A program made the translations under genes and the position numbers. 9,181 bases of DNA, from positions 1 to 9,181 of the forward strand of contig JAUXJL010000062.1 of the NCBI GenBank assembly GCA_030624805.1, given 5' to 3'. Origin of the DNA: Acidimicrobiia bacterium. GTDB lineage: Bacteria > Actinomycetota > Acidimicrobiia > Spongiisociales > SHLN01. The notes under the pieces were generated by a model, which had not been told where the DNA came from, searched no databases, and saw only the letters and a list, made by a program, of their open reading frames with translations. Positions 7,809 through 9,181 of the stretch are shown one piece after another (within the stretch, counting starts at the first letter, position 1; each line of letters opens with the position of its first letter).

Positions 7809-8578
7809 GCCTTGCATTGGAGGTGCGGAATTTGCGAGCCTCCATCGGCTCGATTGAGATTCTAAGGGGCCTCGACCTAGAGGTCGGCTTCGGCGAGTTG
7901 CATGTCTTGATGGGCCCAAACGGCTCGGGCAAGTCGACGCTGTGCCATGCATTGATGGGCAAGCCCGGGTACTCGACGACTGGGTCGGCTCTCGTGGCAG
8001 GCCGCGAGTTGCTGGGGGAGGATGTTGAGACCCGTGCCCGGATGGGCCTGTCCGAAGCCTTCCAGTACCCCACCGAGATTCCCGGCATTACCTTGCGCGA
8101 TCTGTTCGAGGAGCTTGCCGACCAGCGCGATGATGGCGACGCGATCCGAGCCCGGGTTTCCGAGGCCGCGGACCGGCTCGATGCGACCCGGTTCCTCGAT
8201 AGACCGGTAAACGGGGGTCTGTCTGGTGGCGAGAAGAAGCGGTCGGAGATTTTTCAGTTGGCGGTACTGGCGCCAAGCGTCGCCGTACTCGACGAGATCG
8301 ATTCGGGCCTCGATGTCGACGCGGTGCGGGAGGTGGCCGAAGCGGTTGAACGGATGCGGGGGCCCGATATCGGCGTGTTGCTCATCACTCACTACAACCG
8401 CATTCTCCAATACCTCAAGCCCGATCGAGTGCATGTGATGGTGGCCGGAGCGATCGTGCAATCGGGCGGGCCTGAGCTGGCCGAGGAGCTCGAGGAACGC
8501 GGCTACACCGACCTGGTGGCTGAGTTCGGCGGACCAACACCCGACGCCGGGGAAGACGACTTTCTGGCCGGACTGTGA
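7805..8578 (+). CDS. sufC: SufC, Fe-S assembly ATPase
   Basis: SufC is the ABC-type ATPase of the SufBCD complex. ATP-driven SufC dimerisation reshapes SufB/SufD and exposes the cluster-building site. The 257 residues hold all the ATPase motifs: Walker A GPNGSGKST (37-45), Q-loop Gln87 in AFQYP, signature LSGGEKKR (139-146), Walker B VAVLDEIDSGLD (159-170) with catalytic Glu164, and the H-loop His196 in LLITHYNRIL. EKKRSEIFQ and DEIDSGLD are diagnostic for SufC rather than transporter ATPases. The GTG at 7805 overlaps the Rieske stop (GTGA), and GAGGAGG (7794-7800) is 4 bases upstream. The acidic tail after about 240 is longer than in E. coli SufC. Its stop in turn overlaps the next gene. Confidence 0.97.
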   Translation: MSLALEVRNLRASIGSIEILRGLDLEVGFGELHVLMGPNGSGKSTLCHALMGKPGYSTTGSALVAGRELLGEDVETRARMGLSEAFQYPTEIPGITLRDLFEELADQRDDGDAIRARVSEAADRLDATRFLDRPVNGGLSGGEKKRSEIFQLAVLAPSVAVLDEIDSGLDVDAVREVAEAVERMRGPDIGVLLITHYNRILQYLKPDRVHVMVAGAIVQSGGPELAEELEERGYTDLVAEFGGPTPDAGEDDFLAGL

Positions 8579-9057
8579 TCGCCGCAGGTACCCGGGTCCC
8601 GGAGGTCGATGTGTACGACGGCAAGGGGCCTGCTCCGCTGCCAGTGTTCTTCCAGGGGCCGACGATGCTCGTCTTTTTCCGCGGCGACTGTCGTCGGTGC
8701 GAGGGAGTGCTCGGCCTGGCGGCCGGCCTTGGTCGGATCGCCAAAGGACTGACCGTGATCGGGGTATCGCAGGAGACCATCGAAGACACAGCCAAGTATT
8801 TGAAACAGATTGGAATCAAGCTCCCGGTTGTCATTGACGATCGGCCGTACCAGGCGTCGGCTATCTTCGAGATCGAAACCGTTCCGGCCGTTGTTGTCCT
8901 GGATGAGGACATGGTCACCTGGACGAGCGATGGATGTAGCGCCGAGAATATCGATGCCTTGGCCACGAGGATGTCGTCCTGGATTGGTGATCGGGAGTTT
9001 GCTCTTCGTCCCGAATACTTCGATGAGCCGCCGGTCGAGTCAAAGCATCGGGCCTAG
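8575..9057 (+). CDS. Thioredoxin-fold protein with CRRC motif in suf operon
   Basis: This 160-residue protein looks like a TlpA/peroxiredoxin-type thioredoxin fold. LVFFRGDCRRCEG (32-44) is strand beta1 with a Cys39-Arg-Arg-Cys42 active-site motif. LTVIGVSQETIEDTAKYLKQ (59-78) is the following strand and helix. ETVPAVVVLDED (101-112) provides the cis-proline (Pro104) beside the redox site. A further Cys121 is present. No signal peptide or lipobox is seen, so it is probably cytosolic, unlike exported TlpA. The GTG at 8575 overlaps the sufC stop (GTGA), and the ribosome binding site is poor, so translation should depend on sufC. A thiol reductase, persulfide carrier or peroxide sensor for Fe-S assembly are possibilities inferred from context only. 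CRRC is an unusual redox motif and could alternatively help bind metal. Confidence 0.8.
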   Translation: MIAAGTRVPEVDVYDGKGPAPLPVFFQGPTMLVFFRGDCRRCEGVLGLAAGLGRIAKGLTVIGVSQETIEDTAKYLKQIGIKLPVVIDDRPYQASAIFEIETVPAVVVLDEDMVTWTSDGCSAENIDALATRMSSWIGDREFALRPEYFDEPPVESKHRA

Positions 9058-9080
9058 ATACCCCAGGGGCTCGTAAGCTC

Positions 9081-9110
9081 GGGCTGTCTCTGGCGCTCAG
9101 GACTCAGCCC
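9081..9110. terminator. Hairpin after the suf operon, weak terminator candidate
   Basis: GGGCTG (9081-9086) can pair perfectly with CAGCCC (9105-9110). CTG (9090-9092) and CAG (9098-9100) can pair inside it. It starts 23 bases after the last suf-operon stop. No T tract follows in either direction, so intrinsic termination is uncertain. Confidence 0.3.
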
Positions 9111-9143
9111 CAAGCAGCAGGCGGGCTCAAGACGAGTCGGAAC

Positions 9144-9181
9144 TTAGACCTCCTCGATTTCTGGGTCTGGGAATAAACATA
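9144..9181 (-). CDS. Possible 3' end of a convergent gene (partial)
   Basis: On the minus strand one frame enters from the window edge and ends at TAA (9146-9144), encoding a tail ending LFPDPEIEEV. The acidic, proline-containing end looks like a natural C terminus, and a convergent gene would fit the hairpin between. With only 12 codons, this could easily be chance. Confidence 0.25.
   Translation of the reverse strand, partial: CLFPDPEIEEV

Noticed and set aside
7877..8461. 194-codon minus-strand frame opposite sufC
   Set aside because: It lies opposite all the SufC ATPase motifs and has no domain features of its own.

Overview
The window looks like chromosomal DNA from a high-GC actinobacterium, probably a deep-branching lineage such as Acidimicrobiia; that placement is inference. 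The support is a NucS/EndoMS mismatch endonuclease (typical of Actinobacteria and Archaea), an F420-type split-barrel flavoenzyme, a mycobacterial-style UdgB uracil-DNA glycosylase, an HrdB/SigB-like sigma factor, and heavy use of GTG starts. Every gene in the window that I can place with confidence starts with GTG, except sufB, nucS and the lipoprotein gene.

Layout. A 5'-truncated minus-strand gene (1-135, unrecognised) diverges from sufB (207-1613). Then come nucS on plus (1777-2436) and, convergent to it, a group-2-like sigma-70 gene on minus (2470-3402). A PPOX/F420-type oxidoreductase follows, also on minus (3539-3937). Divergent from that is a plus-strand pair joined by a 4-base overlap: a glycoside-hydrolase-like lipoprotein (3994-5511) and udgB (5508-6176). 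The rest is a tight plus-strand block, sufD - Rieske ferredoxin - sufC - thioredoxin-fold protein (6226-9057), in which every junction is a 4-base GTGA overlap. The last ~120 bases hold a hairpin and possibly the 3' end of a convergent minus-strand gene.

How the genes work together. SufB, SufC and SufD should form the SufBCD scaffold that assembles Fe-S clusters using SufC ATPase activity. The key residues are present: SufB Cys378 and Glu407, SufD Cys351 and His353, and all SufC ATPase motifs. The Rieske protein and the CRRC thioredoxin-fold protein are translationally coupled to sufD and sufC and are candidates for electron or thiol supply. sufB is separated from sufD by about 4.6 kb holding five other genes, two of them on the opposite strand, so sufB and sufDC must be transcribed separately. 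No sufS, sufU, sufT or suf regulator is recognisable here. NucS (mismatches) and UdgB (uracil and deaminated bases, itself an Fe-S protein) are two DNA-repair enzymes lying inside the split.

Regulation visible in sequence. nucS, the lipoprotein gene and sufD each have a plausible -35/-10 pair whose -10 ends 7-8 bases before the start codon, which suggests leaderless transcripts. sufB has a conventional Shine-Dalgarno and a small perfect inverted repeat inside its likely promoter. I see no tRNA, rRNA, CRISPR array, insertion sequence or prophage gene.
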